The notes under the pieces were generated by a model that was not told the DNA's origin, searched no databases, and saw nothing but the letters and a program-made list of their open reading frames with translations. This document shows, piece after piece, positions 36,236-50,000 of a stretch of DNA of 64,000 nucleotides. Position 1 is the first letter of the stretch. The number at the start of each line of letters is the position of its first letter. The position numbers were made by a program, and so were the translations under genes. The stretch covers positions 10,668,324 through 10,732,323 of the forward strand of contig OZ038321.1 of the NCBI GenBank assembly GCA_964035795.1. The letters are read 5' to 3'. The stretch comes from Pterobdella sp. o SKG-2022. Its lineage: Eukaryota; Annelida; Clitellata; Hirudinida; Piscicolidae.

Positions 36236-36639
36236 TAAAAACATTTTGTCTGTGAAGAATTATGTTTGCTTTTTGAAATCTGTAGTTTGATGGTAAAAAA
36301 GGTTAAGTGGCGTGTTTCTGAATTTTACTTGATTTAAAATAAAACATTCTTGGAAGGAATTTTTAGAAAATGTATTAAGAAAAAAAAGCTATAGTTTTCA
36401 TAAAAATAATCCATTAGTATCTGACTCTTGCTCGGGGTAATACTAGGGCGTTTCCAGGTTGTTTTTCTCAGCCTTTCTCAAACCAATGAGCTACCACAAG
36501 GCAGTGGTTTCTACTTCCCATTTATCCAGGCTTGTGAGCAGCGCTGACATGAAGTCGTCGGTGGTTTGTTTGAGATTTGAAAAAAAAAAACACAAATCCT
36601 TTTCATTGATAAAAAAACCCACAAAGAGTAATTTAAGTA

Positions 36640-37045
36640 AAAAACAAGATATGCTAAAGATCTGAAAAACTCATCTCAAAATTCATTCCAACTAAAATTC
36701 TTTACAACGAAGACGCCCAAAGTGAGTCAGAGTAACCAAACACAGAAAAATGAAACTGTTTAATTTTTTCCAATAGCACCTGAAAAGCTTAAAACAGCAG
36801 AATGAGATGGAATAGCAGATAAGCTAAGCAAAAACAAGGTGGTACCATGAAAAAAAAGACTTTGGTAAAATTGTTAAACCAAGTCATGGAATTCGAAGTA
36901 ATTTCTAAAGACTGGTCAAAAATAACGGTCGCTCCAAGCTATAAGATAGTCGCCAAAAGAGATTTTAAAAATTATAGAGCTATCGCCTTGTTATCTATAC
37001 CTAACAACATTTTTTGTAGAAGCTTAATGAACAGACCATTATTAT
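36640..37045 (+). pseudogene. LINE RT N-terminal fragment
   Basis: The plus strand gives LVKLLNQVMEFEVISKDWSK, APSYKIVAKRDFKNYRAIAL and LLSIPNNIFCRSLMNR. These are RT blocks 1-2 ('P-x-x-W', 'NYRGIxLLSxPxKVF'). Upstream at 36790 a broken KLKTAE-DGIADKLSKNKVV piece fits the pre-block. It ends at an (ATT)n run at about 37040, next to the inverted C-terminal part. Confidence 0.75.
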
Positions 37046-37059
37046 TATTATTAGTGCAT

Positions 37060-37720
37060 GTTACGCCTATTGGCGCATAAAGAAGCAACAAAAAGTTTCC
37101 ACTCATTCTTGTTTTGAGCCAGCTTGGTGATGGTGCTCCAAATGTGCGTCATTTCTTTGAGCTCCGCTTCTACTGTCCGACGCTATGTTGTTTTCGGGTA
37201 GCGTCGTTTTCTTTTTTTCTTTTGATGTTCCCTGAAGAACTGTTTTGACAATGGAACTTTTTTCTTTTTTTAAAACATGGCCAATCTATCGCCATCGTCT
37301 TTTTATGATGATGGTAGCCATATCTTCCTGGTGACAACGGAAAAGAAGATCATTGTTGGAGCTGATATCAGACCAGTAGATTTTCAAAATGCTTCATAAA
37401 TTTCGTGTATGAAAAGCTGAAAGTATATTGATATCTTGTTCTTTCACACTCCGTCACTCAGATCAGAAGCACAGGTATAATACAGGTTTTGTACAGCTTG
37501 ATCTTGATGTTGACAGTGTATTGAGAGAACTTCCATACAGTCGTCATGCTCTTGAAAGCGTTTCTTGCTTTGTTGAGCCTACTTTTAATATCTTTCTCGG
37601 CACCACCATCTATACTCAAAATGCTATCAAGATATGTAAACTTATCTGTGCTACAAAAATTCTGTTTGTCAAGCTGCACTGGAGTTGGTACGTTCTCTGA
37701 CACGAGCGCATATCGTGCAC
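37060..37720 (-). pseudogene. LINE C-terminal fragment, inverted
   Basis: The minus strand 37703-37458 reads DKFTYLDSILSIDGGAEKDI, KSRLNKARNAFKSM and KLYKTCIIPVLLIY. It continues as SECW, SNNDLLFRCHQEDM, IIKRRWRWIGHVLKKEKSSI, VKTVLQ and KQEWKLFVASLCANR down to about 37060. This is the post-RT region of RTE/RTE-X-like LINEs, complementary in content to the plus-strand RT piece just upstream. Confidence 0.8.
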
Positions 37721-37739
37721 ATTTCTATTATTCACAACA

Positions 37740-39375
37740 TCCAGATATTGGGAATATGTAATTAGTAAACAAATTATATATCCATACAATATTTTTAACC
37801 AATCTACTGTTTCGTAAATACTCTTTTATACAATTTAAAATACATTTATAAGATAAAAATGTATGAATTATATATTCGTGCAATATTTTTAAGAATCTTT
37901 TTTTTTATACATACATTAAAAAATATTTTTTTGAAAACTAGAGACCAGGAATAAGTTTTCTCTAAATTTAAAATAGAGCAGAATTCTTTTAACATGAAAA
38001 TGTTTATTTGGTAGATTGTTATAGGTTGTTTTATAAAATTAAGAAGCGATTTAGAACTTGGAGCTGGAAAAGAAAATCGTCCTCATAAAGAAACATAAAG
38101 ACTTGGCCTTCAATCTGACTTCTCATCTTACACTTAGAGCAGAAGAATTTATTTTATTTTAATCTAATTTCTTGGTCATACTTGGAGCATTTAGCGATTA
38201 GCTATTGCTCCACAAAAATCATGTATTGTGCGAGGGTAATTTTAAATCAGTCCCAACCCAGTGTGAACAATTATATACTAATCATGGTCTTTGAAATAGT
38301 GGTCATTTGGTTTAAATAATTTATTGCTTCAATGAAAGTTAGAACAAGGTTAGCGTATAAAATTATTTAATATACTTAAGCATTGATTAATAGAAATAGT
38401 AGTAGTATTAATTAAATAGTGCTTTGTCCGTTACTCTTGATTTCAAATTGCTGCTATAAAGACCATGTTACACTCCTTTCTGCACATTTCTCTACGTGGC
38501 TGTTTTTTTAATTTTTCACAAGCCCTTCAACGCAATGTTTGATCTCTGTGCCCGCATCTTGGCTTTTAAATTCTAGTAATAATTTTTAATTTGGCTTTTT
38601 ACTTCTTTGTCATTTTTGTTCCTTATGGATGTAATTTAAGACTTTAATTTCTTACTAAAATTTTTAGATGGTAACCAACTTATTGGTTTAAATTAGTTTA
38701 TAGCTTATTTTAAAATAATTGGTTTGAGGATGGTTCTAGAATACCTCACTATTTTGTTTCTATACGGAACAACTTTAGAAGGATAATAAAGAATTTGTCT
38801 CGTACAACAAATGCAATTGAGTGCTAGCATAATAATTTAAATGGGAGAGTTAAAATACATGATCCTAACTATAAAAATTCAACTATGAACTTAATGTTAA
38901 AGCAATCAGATTGTAGGCTTAAATTAAGTGGTATCATATAAACGTAGATTACATGCGGAAATGAACCTTAGGTTATATAATATAGTTATGCATCATGATA
39001 GAACAATACTATAGATTATTTAATTAATTGTAGTCAGGTACTTAGCTAATTTTGCAATATTTTAAGTAGTTATTTATATTCTTTTGAACTTTGTGCAATG
39101 TGCGAGGCTTTTGGTTTTTCGAAAAAAGGAAATATGAAAATTTTTCTAATGAAATATTATTAAACTTTGAAAATAGTTTTGAGAAACTCTTGAAGAAATG
39201 TAAACATACTTTCAAAAGTAATGTTCTAAAAACAGGCATTTATGACAATTATACAACCATGAGTTTAGGGTATGAGTAAGTCATTAGATGGTCCAAAATT
39301 GGATATTTTGTGCAACTAATAGGTTTCACATGGTGATATTCCTTGTAAACCATAATCATAAAAAAGTTATATAGG
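37740..39375 (+). mobile_element. Deleted LINE-derived element, copy 2
   Basis: The left end 37740-38050 matches 7140-7440. The right part 38790-39375 matches the complement of 43085-43620 closely, including ACAACAAATGCAATTGAG, the GTAAATATTTTGC-type 3' UTR words and GAGTAAGTCATTAGATGGTC. The middle (38050-38790) is unlike the other copies. No useful reading frame is present. Confidence 0.6.
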
Positions 39376-39493
39376 ATGCAAATAAAAAAAATGTAAGTAT
39401 ACGATTTTATATTAAATAATATTATAGGATTGAAAATAAAATCTGCCAAATTTAACTTTTAAGTTCAAATAGATAACTTCAACGATAAATCAT

Positions 39494-41056
<1,563 letters not shown>

Positions 41057-41950
41057 ACAGTAGCAATTGTTTCGGCTCTTTTTACGTCTTCCCTAAATTA
41101 GCTGACTCATGAACATTCACCGCCGGTGTTAGACTTGTCCGCTTTGGGAGGCTCTACTAGAAACATAAGTTTCCGACAGCATAGCTCTTACACTAATCCG
41201 TTGACATTCCCCACCACAAAAAGGTCAGAGTTAAACTTTCTGAAAAACAAGATTTTTTTTTGAATAAATAACACGACAAATTATTCTTCAACTGGCCGAA
41301 ATGCTTTTTGCGAGTGTGAGTGCTGAAACGTGTTTTAGAACTTCTTGTAAACAAAAGAAAAAAAGTCGGGTGCTCACTCAAAATTTCATGAAACAAAAAA
41401 TTTTTGAGGAATTTCTGAGAAATCTTTTTGCAGAAAACTTGGTAAATTCTAACATGTAAGTGACACCTTTTTTAGGAAAACATTTTCAAATGAAGAATAA
41501 AATAAATAAAATATATTTCTATAAGGGTTTTTAACCAAAGAAACAATCTTAGTTTTTTCTATTTTCTATTCCATCTTTAAATTTTTTTTAAAGAAAGAAT
41601 CTCATGCATTAGATTTTACCGTCAGAAGAATATCTTAATAACTTTGTCAGTGAATCCTTCTATAATTCCCAACTTTGTTATGGCACGCGATCAAAACACG
41701 TGATTTTATTTCTGTCTGTTTAAAACTTGAATTTTACTTTTTTTTTGATAAAATTTCATTAAAAAAACTCAGAGATGAAGAGTTTTTCATCATTGTTTTC
41801 AGAAATGGTAAAGATTTAGCCTTTTTGTCTTATGTTGTTTTATGATACACACTATTTTTCACTCAAACTTTCGTTAGAATTTTATATCCTTATATAAATT
41901 AACTAACAAATAAGTTATATTCATATTAAAAGTTAAAAACTTTTGTTTGC
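41057..41950. other. AT-rich sequence upstream of a PLE
   Basis: No gene is seen. A minus-strand frame at 41193-41396 has no recognisable content. Confidence 0.35.
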
Positions 41951-42805
41951 ATGAAGAAGAAAGTGGAGGATAAACTATTCATAGCGCTTAACACTTTTCA
42001 CCCAAACATCAATCTGACGCTGGAAGAGAACCCGACGAAGTTCCTAGATACTCGTCTGACTAGTAGAAAGAACGGTTCTTATACTTTTCAGGTTGTCAAC
42101 AAAAGCAGTAAACTACCCTTCCATTTCTTCTCTCAGGTCCCGTTGCTGTACAAGAGAAGTGTCATCACGGGTAAGCTGCACAGACAAAGCGATCGACTCA
42201 GATTTCAACCTGAAAAGCATAAAATCACTGCAAAGTTTACCAGAGCTGGCTACCCTTATAAATTTTTGATGAATCAATTTAAGAAGTTCGAGATACCAAA
42301 AGAGGAGCTTCTAATCCCGCCGGGGTTTTTTGATGAACGGACTAACGTCCATGTCAAAATACCGTTTTGCCCCAAGAATGAACGCGAGATTAGAAAGTTT
42401 TTGGATAAACAAGAGTCATATACGAATTTCAATTTCAGAATTTCGTATTTCTGGCTAATTAGCGAAATCCGAACTCTCTTCCCTAACAAGGACAAATTGA
42501 CGCATCACCACCATGTAATTTACAAAGGGGTATGCTCTTGCAATGGTACATACATCGGTAAGACCCTAAGAAACGCTACAATTAGATGGGCTGAATATGA
42601 GTCGGATAAAGGCAACTTGGAACCAGCTAAACACCTGAATGACTATCCTTCACACAGCTTCACATGGAGCATATTGGAAAGAGCTCCCTCAAACTACAGA
42701 GAAAGGAGAATGCTCGAAGCGTACCACATAAAGACAAAGCGACCAACAATAAACGACCAATTAGACATTAAGTCGATGTCATTATTTTGCTTTGGTATCA
42801 CTTAG
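41951..42805 (+). CDS. Penelope-like element, intact RT C-terminus plus GIY-YIG endonuclease
   Basis: This uninterrupted 284-codon frame is the longest well-preserved transposon frame in the window. The N-terminal third (FIALNTFHPNINLTLEENPT then KFLDTRLTSRKNGSYTF) is the segment just after the YxDD motif of Penelope RTs. Then come VPLLYKRSVITGKLHR and FTRAGYPYKFLMNQF, followed by IRTLFPNKDKLTHHHHVIYK. The GIY-YIG domain follows: YKGVCSCNGTYIGKTLRN (YIG at the expected place), IRWAEYE, AKHLNDYPSHSFTW and RRMLEAYHIKTKRP. A CCHH-like Cys-x-Cys is present before YIG. The element is 5'-truncated because the RT palm is missing. It shares its family with 31624-32010. The stop is at 42803-42805. Confidence 0.85.
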   Translation: MKKKVEDKLFIALNTFHPNINLTLEENPTKFLDTRLTSRKNGSYTFQVVNKSSKLPFHFFSQVPLLYKRSVITGKLHRQSDRLRFQPEKHKITAKFTRAGYPYKFLMNQFKKFEIPKEELLIPPGFFDERTNVHVKIPFCPKNEREIRKFLDKQESYTNFNFRISYFWLISEIRTLFPNKDKLTHHHHVIYKGVCSCNGTYIGKTLRNATIRWAEYESDKGNLEPAKHLNDYPSHSFTWSILERAPSNYRERRMLEAYHIKTKRPTINDQLDIKSMSLFCFGIT

Positions 42806-43078
42806 GTTCAAAGGACATCTGTAATTCATAAAAATTCTATTTTCATTTACTTAAGCATCTTTGTAAATTTAACAATTAAGTTCGTCTTATAATTATCTAT
42901 AATTTTTCAATGTCAATGATTTATCTGTAGTAATTAGGCAATAGTTTCACTTATTCTTCTATAAATATCATAACTTCCATCTATTTTTCACACTAGATAG
43001 TGTAATATACTCTTACGAAAAGCTTCGTGTATTAACTTTCTCAATAAACCTTAGTGTTTGTTTCTATTATAATAGTAC
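42806..43078 (+). mobile_element. 3' flank of the PLE with a module B-type end
   Basis: Non-coding. It contains AGTGTAATATACTCTTACGA, AAAGCTTCGTGTATTAACTT and CTCAATAAACCTTAGTGTTT near 43000-43065, the same words as module B elsewhere. Module B is therefore probably the terminal repeat of this PLE family. Confidence 0.6.
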
Positions 43079-43084
43079 TTTTAT

Positions 43085-44585
43085 TCAATTTTTTATGATT
43101 ATGGTTCACATAGAATAATACCTTGTAAAAGCCATAAATTGCCTAAAAAGTCACAATTTTCGACCATCTTATGACTTACTCATATCACATGTTCATGATT
43201 GTATAATTGTCGTGTGTCTATTTTTTGAACATAAAAGTTTGAGATTGTTTACATTTCTTCAAGCATTATTCAAAACTATTTTTGAAGTTTAATAATATTT
43301 CATTAAAAATTTTCATATTTTTTCAAAAAACCAAAAGTATTGCAAATTGCACAAAGTTCAAAAGAATACAAATAATTGCTTAAAATATTGCAAAGTACAT
43401 GACTACAATTAATTATTCCTATCATAATGCATAACTATATTATATAGGTTCATTTTTTTCCTTCTTTATATAATACCACCTGATTCAAGCCTTTTAAACA
43501 GATTGTTCTAATATTAAGTTTAAATTATCAAAGTTAGGTTATACTCTAACTCTCCTATTTAAACTATTATGCCAAATCTCAAGAGTGTTTGTTGTACAAG
43601 GCAAATTATTTATTATACTACAATTATCCAAAACCAGCTTCATGACCTTCTTTTACGTTTTTGTCTGAATGAATCAGCTTTTTTCTTATTTGCACTTTCC
43701 TCTCTATGACTACTCCAACGTACTTCGCACATGCCCAAAAGTGTCAGGTTGTTTTTCCGCATCTCTTTTATCGCTTGTACTCATTGTTCTGTCTTTCAAA
43801 GTGTTTTCACATTCCATGTACCCAGTAAAACAGACTTGTTTGGAAGCAATCCAAGATTTTTATTTAAAAGTGTTTCTGGGTGAAAATAGGCCATTCTTGA
43901 TGGGCTTGGCTGCAACCCGTAATAAATTCTTTGAAAGGACTTCCAACTCTTTTTGAAACAAAGGATTTATGGTTACAGTTGTTTTTGGTTTCGGTAACTT
44001 TTCTTTTTCCATGTGCGGTAGGTTAACTTACACCTAAATCTCCAGCAAGGGTGTACCGTTTTGTTGAGACCCTAATCTCCAAACCTTCTGAGCATGGTTG
44101 AACCTTTCAGAAGCCGAAGCCCCCGCTCATATAGCCTTGGGAGTCACTGGGACACATGAGTCATCTTACCACGTCAAAGTGGCTCATTATCGGAACGATT
44201 AATATTATTAGTTTCTGGTTTCATTATATTTATACTCTTAAGACATGTCACATATGCTATATTAAAATGGAAACTTTCATTATAAAAAATTGAAACTACA
44301 TTAAATGAATATTTTATTAAAAAACGATTTTAAATAATTTACCATAAATATTTGCATGTTAAAAAATTCTGCTCGATTTTGAATTAAAAATTACTTAGTT
44401 TTGGTTTCAAAGTTTAAAAAAATGTATTTATGAAACAGTAGGTTCGTTGTAAAAATATTTTATTAATATAAAATTTACACATTTTCATCTTTTAATGTAT
44501 TTTAAAAGTTTTTAAATGTATTTACCTTACAGTAGAATAGTTAAAAATAGTGTATGAATATATATTTTACTAATTACATATACAG
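43085..44585 (-). mobile_element. Deleted LINE-derived element, copy 3
   Basis: Minus-oriented. 44585-44210 matches the left flank of 7140-7560. 44210-43700 carries the leader and the endonuclease start (LLGTWNVKTL-like around 43830-43790 and LTLLGMCEVRW-like near 43740). 43640-43560 holds the ACAACAAACACTCTTGAG junction, and 43185-43085 is the shared 3' UTR. RT is absent, with the same joint as copy 1. Confidence 0.7.
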
Positions 44586-44594
44586 AACCGAACA

Positions 44595-45545
44595 GGTATT
44601 AATAAGAACCCCAGGTGTTATTTAATGGACAAGTTTCAAGAGATTCTAGTATTGAGTGGTGCTCTCCAAGGATCTGTCATTGGACCTCTGCTTTTCCTCT
44701 CGTACACAAATGATTTACCAAATAGTCTAAAATCGACAACAAAACTATTTGCAGATGATTGTTTTCCTATACCGCCATATTAAAGCAGAAACTGACCAGA
44801 TAAATCTTCAAAAGTATCTTAGAAGAAGATTGTACAAGAAAATGGAAAATGAAATTTGATATAAAAAAGTGTAGTTTTAAGTGTGATTCAAAGTAGCAAG
44901 TCCTTCACTTATTCATACTCAATGGAAGGGTTAGTTCTTGCAAACGAGACTAGTTGCAAACGTTTGGGCGTATGTTTCAATCCAATCTTAAATGGAGAGA
45001 TCACATTGATAGTAAAATCAAAAAAGCAAACAGTGTGTTTGGATTTCCAAAAAGAAGTTTGATCAAAACAAATGGAAGAACTAAAAAAATTTCTTATCAA
45101 GCATTAGTGAGACCCCATTTAGAATACTGCTGCAGCTTAAGGAGTTCCTACCAGATCAATCACATCAAAAGCATTGAAATGGTACAAAAAAGAGCTGCAC
45201 GATTTTTAATAAATACCTATGGCAAAAAACGTAGTGTTTCTGGTATATTAAACAAGCTAACTTGGGATTCTTTAGAATCAAGAAGACAAAAATATCAACT
45301 ACTTTTATTTTTATAAAATATTGCACCAAAAAGTCGATATCAATTTAAATATTTACTTGAAGCAATTCAAACTTCCTCAAGGTCACAACATAAGCAACGC
45401 TTTTTACCGTTTTCAACAACAATAGCATATTCAAGTACTATTTCATACCAAGAACTCTTCCTGTTTGGAACAATCTGCCAGCTCATGTAATAGAAGCTCC
45501 TTCGCTAGACTCTTTCAAGAAGGAATTATTCAAACTAAAATTTTA
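44595..45545 (+). pseudogene. Jockey/CR1-group LINE, RT end and C-terminus
   Basis: SGALQGSVIGPLLFLSYTND and KLFADDCFPI (44650-44775) are RT motifs B and C, with the FADD active site kept. Then come KRLGVCF, HIDSKIKKANSVFGFPKRSL, ISYQALVRPHLEYCCSL, IEMVQKRAARFLINTYGKKR and, in another frame, PRTLPVWNNLPAHVIE. Frameshifts near 44800, 44950 and 45340. Confidence 0.85.
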
Positions 45546-45742
45546 AACTTCATTACTTATCTGACATTCCAATTCATAATTATTTTTGTTAACATAGAAT
45601 TCATCAAGTAACTTTTTATTTTCTTTATATACTTATTATTGCGTTCTTATGTGCACTTTTTGTTAATTTCACATGTTATTAACTATGGTAGGCGTTAGGG
45701 AGCCACTGATTAACATGTATAACAAAGAAAAATAAAAACTTT

Positions 45743-45942
45743 NNNNNNNNNNNNNNNNNNNNNNNNNNNNNNNNNNNNNNNNNNNNNNNNNNNNNNNNNN
45801 NNNNNNNNNNNNNNNNNNNNNNNNNNNNNNNNNNNNNNNNNNNNNNNNNNNNNNNNNNNNNNNNNNNNNNNNNNNNNNNNNNNNNNNNNNNNNNNNNNNN
45901 NNNNNNNNNNNNNNNNNNNNNNNNNNNNNNNNNNNNNNNNNN
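45743..45942. other. Assembly gap (200 N)
   Basis: Run of N; nothing can be read. Confidence 0.99.
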
Positions 45943-46369
45943 ATGAAACATTTGATGTTCAAAAAAGGTGAATTAAATTTTTAAAGTATATAAGCAATCG
46001 TTCAAAAATCCAAATGGTTTTGTAATAAAAATTCTTTGCGATACGGAGTGAATAATTTCAATAAAACTGAAAACAACTGAGATGTATAGACATGAATAAG
46101 TTAAAGCTGAAACAATTTTACTGTTAAGCTGCAAGAAGCAGTGAGTAGCATCAATCAGATTCCAGTTTTGAAGTTAACTTGTATTTTTAAAAGAAATTTT
46201 AAAGCTAGAAGTTGATTTTTTCTCCAATTTGCTTCGATACCAGTGTTTTTTTATTTACTGGAAAACTTGACTTAAACCAATCAAGTAATCATTTGATCAT
46301 ATACAATGTATACATAGCATAATCTAATGTTAATTGCAATAAATAGAAAACATTACCAAGTTCATATAT

Positions 46370-46990
46370 TTATTCACATTTATTCAGTGCACTTTTTGCA
46401 TAAAGTAAACCTGTATCATAGGTGCTCAAAAAAACAAATAAAGTTGATGAAGAGTTATAATTTTTACAAATAAGTTTTGAGCGATGATTTGAATGATTGA
46501 CGAGAAATTGGTCTGATTTCATTGAAAAGAGCATTCCATATTGACGGTGCTGCATGGCTGAATGATCTACTGAAATATTTTGTTCTGCCAACTGATTGGT
46601 GAAATTGTGAGTTTCTCAATCTCAACGAGAAGAGAACATTTGTATTGCTTGTGAGTTAAAGAGCTTTTGCAACTTCATGAGTGTAGGTAGAAGAAAATAG
46701 AATAGAGAGTCACGGTAGTCTAATCAAGGAATGATAAAGGAAAAAGCGTAATTATGAGCCTTTTGGAAAGTGAAGCTTTTTCGAATGTGCTTGATGCCTT
46801 TGATATGTATGTTACACTGTTTGGCTGTTGAAAAGATGTATTGGTCGAAGGAGAGAGTGTTGTCAAGGATGACGCCGAATAATTTCATTTCAGAAGAAAT
46901 CTTCATATTCTGACCAGCAATGTTAACTATTTTAGAAGGGTTTTATCAATGTATCAAGTCAAAACAGCAACGCAAATGATGATGATGATG
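46370..46990 (-). pseudogene. LINE C-terminal fragment (CR1/jockey group)
   Basis: The minus strand 46906-46724 gives SSEMKLFGVILDNTLSFDQY, TAKQCNIHIKGIKHIRKSF and LDYRDSLFYFLL. It continues with broken frames to 46370. The order 'LGVxLDxxLSFDxxI...CNxHIRxLRHIR...LDYCNSLLY' is typical of the region after RT. An (ATG)n run at 46972-46992 lies at its upstream edge. Confidence 0.7.
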
Positions 46991-47077
46991 ATAAGGCTTC
47001 AAGATAAATGAAAACAGCATGTTCACTTTTCAATTGAATATAAAAATTTTATTCATATTAAAATTTTTGATAGAAAC

Positions 47078-50000
47078 ATGGAGGAAGAAGTAGACATATT
47101 CCTGGCTCAACTAGTAAGAGAAAACAAGCAGCAAGCATGGGGGTTTCGGTTGGAAGGTGGTTATGATACTCATGCTCCTCTTAGGATTGCTCTTGTAAGT
47201 CGACTTTTTATTTTATATTAAATTTGAAGAACAATTTCAATAAATTATTGATGTCTAATTAATCGAAAAATTTTATTTCGATTTAGAATATTTTTTTTAA
47301 GACAGCGAAATTAGCTAAAATTTTGGTAGTTCAGCTTTATCATAAAACGTCAGACTATAGTAACCTGCTGTTATTTTATAATAAATCAATGACGCTCTTC
47401 ATATTGAAGGTTTCTCCAAATAGCCCTAGTGCTCAAATAGGTCTGCTACAAGGAGATGCAATCACTAAAATCTTTAATAGACAAACTAAATTTCTGAGTC
47501 ATAAACAAGCTACTGAGATCTTGATGGGGGTCACTGGGAAAAAACTTGATCTTACTATTGAAAGGTTATATATATATATATATATAACTTTACCTCCAAA
47601 TTCCCTTTTGCATAATTATCTCCGAATTCTCTTTTTTATGATTACCTCCGAAGTCCCTTTTGCATGATTATCTCGAAATTCCCTTTTGCATGATTATTTC
47701 CGAATTCCCTTCTGTATGATTATCTCCAAATTCCCTTTTACATGATTCTTTCTGTTCAATTTATTTTAGCTCTCTGAGTATCGAGCTCGAATACGCTTGT
47801 TTTAACTTGGAGTTGCGGGTCATTGTAGCCATTAAGTACTGAATTTTTAGACTTTTCTTCTTATTTTTCTTCTTCTAATCTTCTTCGTATTTTTAGACTT
47901 TTTCTCACCGAAAAGTTTTTTTTGAGTAGGAATTTATTCTTTTTATTTCCACTTCATTATAATCATGAAAAAATTTATTTTTTACTAAATAGTTGTGATT
48001 ATACTGATGCTAAAACACCAGAACTGTAAGAAACGCTGATCAGCTTTTATTAAACCGGTTTCCAGTTTCTCAACAAAATGAACAAGCTTCATATTCTATT
48101 TTGCCTCATCAGCATTGGGAGTCGTTCAAAAAGAAAGATGCATATTCTCCAGGTTTTGGTACCTCACAGGTTCGCATGTCATGTTTAGTTTGAGAAAATT
48201 TATATATCGTTCACATGTTAAAAATAAAGAACTAGAAGAAGAGTTTTTTTTTCGGAAAATCTCGATTTTGGTTTTGCATTAGCTTGGCGAAATTTTAGGG
48301 ACGCATTGAAGATTATTGAAACCTTTAGGGTTATTTTAGGGAAACAAATGAAAAATTCAAAAAATTTAATAACCTATTTTAGAACGATCAATAGAGAAAA
48401 AATTATATAAGTAGTTCAAAAAAAAAAAATAAAGTGAATACGGTTACAGAGATCCAGGATACTTAAGAAATTTGCAAAATCAACTATAAAAATATTAATA
48501 AATTAATTCATTGAAAAATTGAAAAAATACTGGATAAAAAAAAGTTGAATTTAGCAAATGAACGCTGAGTCATCAAAAAACAAGTTTTCAAACTATAAGC
48601 TATCTTTTTAAACAAAAACGTTTAAAAACGTTTTTTAAAAAAACCATGTGGCTAGAAAACAAGTAAATTTATCTTTAGATTTTTGAGTCGTTATAATGAC
48701 GAACAACGTCAATGCCATAATGTAAAAGTGGAGATGGAAAAATTTTTTTAAATGTTCAACGAAACATCAAAATTGAAAAGTTTGAATATATTTATTAATA
48801 ATTAAACTTTTAAAAGACATCAATTGAGGATTTATATATTTATTTAAAATAGAAACTATAATTTTTGATAAGTATAGCCTTATCATAAAACGTTAGCATG
48901 CTAATGTTTTTTGATGATTTCCGAAAATTATAGCTCCCTTTTTAATTAATTATTCAAACTCCTCGATTTGGATTTTTTTGTGGGAAAATTAATATAAAAA
49001 TATACGATGACTGAAAAGTTACTGAAAGAAGTAAAAAACAGGTCATGAATAAAAAATTTACAGTTTCAATTTTATATAAAAGACTAAAAATTGATTTAAA
49101 AATTCAGATTTTGTCATAAAGTCTGTCTGTAATTAAATTTTCAAAACAATCTAAAAAAGTCACATTTTCTAAATTTTTTCAGACATTTAGACAAACAGCA
49201 AACATTCAACTAGCCAATACGAAGGGTTTACCTAATTTTCAATTGTCAGAACAGTTCTATACACGTGAGAATCAACTAAATAATTCACCCCATAACTACA
49301 ATGTTCAGAAAACTAGCCAAAATCTTTATAAGAAATATATGGATAATGACGAAGATGAAAGAAATACCCCTCCTCCACAATCTCAAACTTTTCGAAGACT
49401 TCAAAACTATATGGAAAATAACGGTTATTGCAACTCTTAATTAAAAACTATTTTTAAAAAATTTGATAATTTTATGATTGAAAATAAATGTTATATTGTT
49501 AAGTTTTTTTTATATTCTTTCCTTTTTGATTTGTGTTGTTCGTCAACTTATACTCGAATATGCCGACAAAAAATAAATAAAAATAAATAAAATAAATCAA
49601 TAAATAGTAAAAACAACAAATACAAATTATTTATTAAATGACACGAAGTTTTTCGTAAGGATAGCTTACATTATCAAGTGATAATGAGAATGATAATTGA
49701 TAATGTAAGCTATCCTTACGAAAAGCTTCGTGTCATTTAATAAATACTTTGTGTTTGTTGTCTTTACTTTTAGATTAAGGCTATTGTACTTCATCAAATC
49801 AATAAATAAAATATATAAACACTAATAAAAATGAAATTCGTATAAAAGTTCAAACTTATGAAGAATTTGTTTGAAAACGCACAAATTATTAATAAACTTA
49901 TTTTAAAAGGTTTCTCATACTTTTAATGGATTAAGAAATACAAATTTCAAAAACCACACGGTGTCTCAAAAAAATAACATTGACAATATTCTGTTTATTA

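Noticed and set aside
45669..45962. Open frames across the second N run
   Set aside because: Made of N only; nothing can be said about them.
49690..49760. Hammerhead ribozyme in module B or module A
   Set aside because: A stem followed by GAAA is present and PLEs can carry hammerheads, but the required CUGAUGA core is not at its place, so I do not claim a ribozyme.
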